From SAR324 cluster bacterium (GTDB lineage Bacteria; SAR324; NAC60-12): a stretch of 64,000 nucleotides of DNA. Shown here in pieces: positions 62,360 through 64,000 of the stretch. Numbering within the stretch: the stretch's first letter is position 1; every line of letters begins with the position of its first letter. The translations under genes were made by a program, and so were the position numbers. The notes beneath the pieces are model-generated. The model ran no database searches. It was not told the origin of the DNA and saw nothing but the letters and a program-made list of their open reading frames with translations. The DNA lies in assembly GCA_028281495.1 (NCBI GenBank), contig JANQJU010000065.1, forward strand, positions 44,620 through 108,619, given 5' to 3'.

Positions 62360-63913
62360 GTTCGCCCCATGCATATGGGGATGGTTCGACCCAACACTTT
62401 GGGCGGGTAGTGCTCGACCGGTTCGCCCCATGCATATGGGGATGGTTCGAATAGTTTAATCAAAATGATTAAATTTCTTGTGTTCGCCCCATGCATATGG
62501 GGATGGTTCGAATTGGTCTGCTGACTTTGCTGGAACGTTTGGGTTCGCCCCATGCATATGGGGATGGTTCGATTTAGAGGGCGCGGTGGGGAGCTGGTTT
62601 AAGGTTCGCCCCATGCATATGGGGATGGTTCGTATTTATGAAAATTCTTCAGAATTAGTTACGAGTTCGCCCCATGCATATGGGGATGGTTCGCATTATG
62701 AGGTAGTCGAGGAGATCCCGTTCTAGTTCGCCCCATGCATATGGGGATGGTTCGAGCGTTTGGTTACCTTAGCCGAAACCCCAGACGTTCGCCCCATGCA
62801 TATGGGGATGGTTCGGCTTATCGAGTTCTCCAATATGCCGAACAAAAGTTCGCCCCATGCATATGGGGATGGTTCGCGGAGCCGGACACACTGATGGATA
62901 TTACCAAGGTTCGCCCCATGCATATGGGGATGGTTCGACGATTTCATACAATGTCTACAGAGAGGGAATGTTCGCCCCATGCATATGGGGATGGTTCGCT
63001 AATATGCAAAAATTGCACTACCAGTTGAAGGTTCGCCCCATGCATATGGGGATGGTTCGAAAATGTTTTTCCCGGTTAAATTTAGCAATGCGTTCGCCCC
63101 ATGCATATGGGGATGGTTCGATATAGAGCAAACTTGGTCATCGACCAATAGGGTTCGCCCCATGCATATGGGGATGGTTCGGAACAGAAATAGCCGTTGG
63201 ACCATTTATATTCGTTCGCCCCATGCATATGGGGATGGTTCGATCAATTCGATTTATTAAACCAGAGGTTGATTGTTCGCCCCATGCATATGGGGATGGT
63301 TCGCCCCTATTACACAGTATGCGCCGATTTCTAGCGTTCGCCCCATGCATATGGGGATGGTTCGGAAATGGAATCCGTTCTATTTAGTGAAAACCCGTTC
63401 GCCCCATGCATATGGGGATGGTTCGATGACTGTGTTTTTTAGTGTCGTATCGAATTAGTTCGCCCCATGCATATGGGGATGGTTCGATAGTACTGCTACA
63501 ATTGTAGCAAAAATATTGGTTCGCCCCATGCATATGGGGATGGTTCGTATCTGTTATTTTCTTTAAATAACAAAAGTTTGTTCGCCCCATGCATATGGGG
63601 ATGGTTCGACATGGTATCAATTTAGATGGGCAATAACCGTGTTCGCCCCATGCATATGGGGATGGTTCGCCTTCTACGTGCAGAGCGAGGAAGGCGCGGT
63701 GGTTCGCCCCATGCATATGGGGATGGTTCGGATGGAGAACTCACTGGCAACGACCAACTTCAGTTCGCCCCATGCATATGGGGATGGTTCGAAAAATGTC
63801 GTTTCCCAATGGCTTGCATCGAAGTTCGCCCCATGCATATGGGGATGGTTCGAACTCCAATCACTATGCAGAACTCGTAGGATTGTTCGCCCCATGCATA
63901 TGCAATGTCATCA
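62360..63913 (+). CRISPR. Type I-E-like CRISPR array, 25 intact repeats plus one truncated
   Basis: Twenty-five identical 29-bp repeats start at 62360 and then every 61 bp to 63824; each spacer is exactly 32 bp. The repeat begins GTTCGCCCC, has the stem CCCCAT/ATGGGG around GCAT, and ends ATGGTTCG, matching the Cas6e-type hairpin with an 8-nt 5' handle. The last repeat (63885) keeps only its first 18 bases, so the trailer is on the right and the leader on the left. Transcription is therefore on the plus strand. The stem, handle, 29-bp repeat and 32-bp spacer are all type I-E features. No cas gene is present in the window. Confidence 0.97.
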
Positions 63914-64000
63914 AGTTTAGAATCGACCGTTTGAAACTTGTGGTAAATGAGTCGCTTTATTTTCGTTTTGGACCTAAATTGCTCAATTTTTTCTCCATCG
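63914..64000. other. CRISPR trailer side, no gene seen
   Basis: The 87 bases after the truncated repeat are AT-rich and hold no open frame of note. The window ends before any downstream gene can be judged. Confidence 0.6.

Noticed and set aside
62360..63913. Considered a type I-F array because of 32-bp spacers
   Set aside because: I-F repeats are 28 bp with a different stem and handle. The 29-bp repeat, CCCC/GGGG stem and 8-nt handle ATGGTTCG fit I-E.
62284..63920. Long overlapping open frames with repeating HMHGAN or GDGS peptides on both strands across the array
   Set aside because: They are translations of the 61-bp CRISPR unit, whose 29-bp repeat lacks stops in several frames. The exact DNA periodicity and variable spacers explain them.

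Overview
The window is chromosomal DNA of a Gram-negative bacterium of moderate G+C content (roughly mid-40s percent, judged by eye). Evidence for a diderm cell: many Sec signal peptides, lipoboxes, an outer-membrane-barrel-like protein, periplasmic binding proteins and a secreted multi-cytochrome c protein. The fused acyl-CoA carboxylase, the PfaB-like acyltransferase, the DUF1501/cytochrome pair and the many TPR lipoproteins suggest an environmental proteobacterium of the former delta group (SAR324-like or similar). That placement is inference and weak. I see no insertion sequence, integrase or prophage structural gene.

Layout. 1-6.1 kb: the 3' end of argC, a TMTC-like membrane/TPR protein, a metallophosphoesterase-fold protein, a WD40 propeller and a DnaQ-type exonuclease. 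6.1-15.8 kb: a minus-strand gene train holding a class III adenylate cyclase, an ADP/ATP-carrier-like transporter fused to HEAT repeats, a cNMP-binding-fold protein, a DUF697 protein, an SPFH/prohibitin protein, a Cys-rich secreted protein, an ABC_sub_bind lipoprotein-like binding protein and a small membrane protein. Several of these overlap by 4 bp. 15.9-26 kb: a PotD-like binding protein, a PLP aminotransferase, two cyclic-peptide-exporter-type ABC half transporters with a second cNMP-fold protein, a barrel-like protein, a large secreted glycosidase-like protein and a SBP_bac_3 protein. 26-38.5 kb: a superinfection-immunity-domain protein, LhgO, zinc-finger proteins, a 1512-residue four-domain acyl-CoA carboxylase, WbuC, YajL and two envelope lipoproteins. 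38.6-46 kb: cold-shock protein, MESH1-like hydrolase, pgi, two TPR proteins, tRNA-Gln, fdxA, yceD, rpmF and plsX. 46-58 kb: two unrecognised helical proteins, a CrtC/AttH-like lipocalin, a PfaB-like acyltransferase, DUF1501 and a 1428-residue multi-heme lipoprotein. 58-64 kb: a Cache chemoreceptor, tRNA-Pro, a kinesin-light-chain-like TPR protein with a decayed extra repeat, a 32-codon ORF with a strong ribosome binding site, and a type I-E-like CRISPR array (25 identical 29-bp repeats, 25 spacers of 32 bp, one truncated terminal repeat) with no cas gene in view.

How the genes may work together. The most system-like locus is the cyclase/NTT-HEAT/cNMP/DUF697/SPFH train, which pairs nucleotide signalling with membrane-domain proteins. 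The second cNMP-fold protein sits with two ABC half transporters. Neither cNMP-fold protein keeps the usual phosphate-binding Glu and Arg, so cAMP binding is not assured. A recurring theme is short tandem duplication: in-frame 15- and 18-bp repeats inside two genes, duplicated gene ends that include the stop codon, and 18- and 23-bp intergenic repeats.
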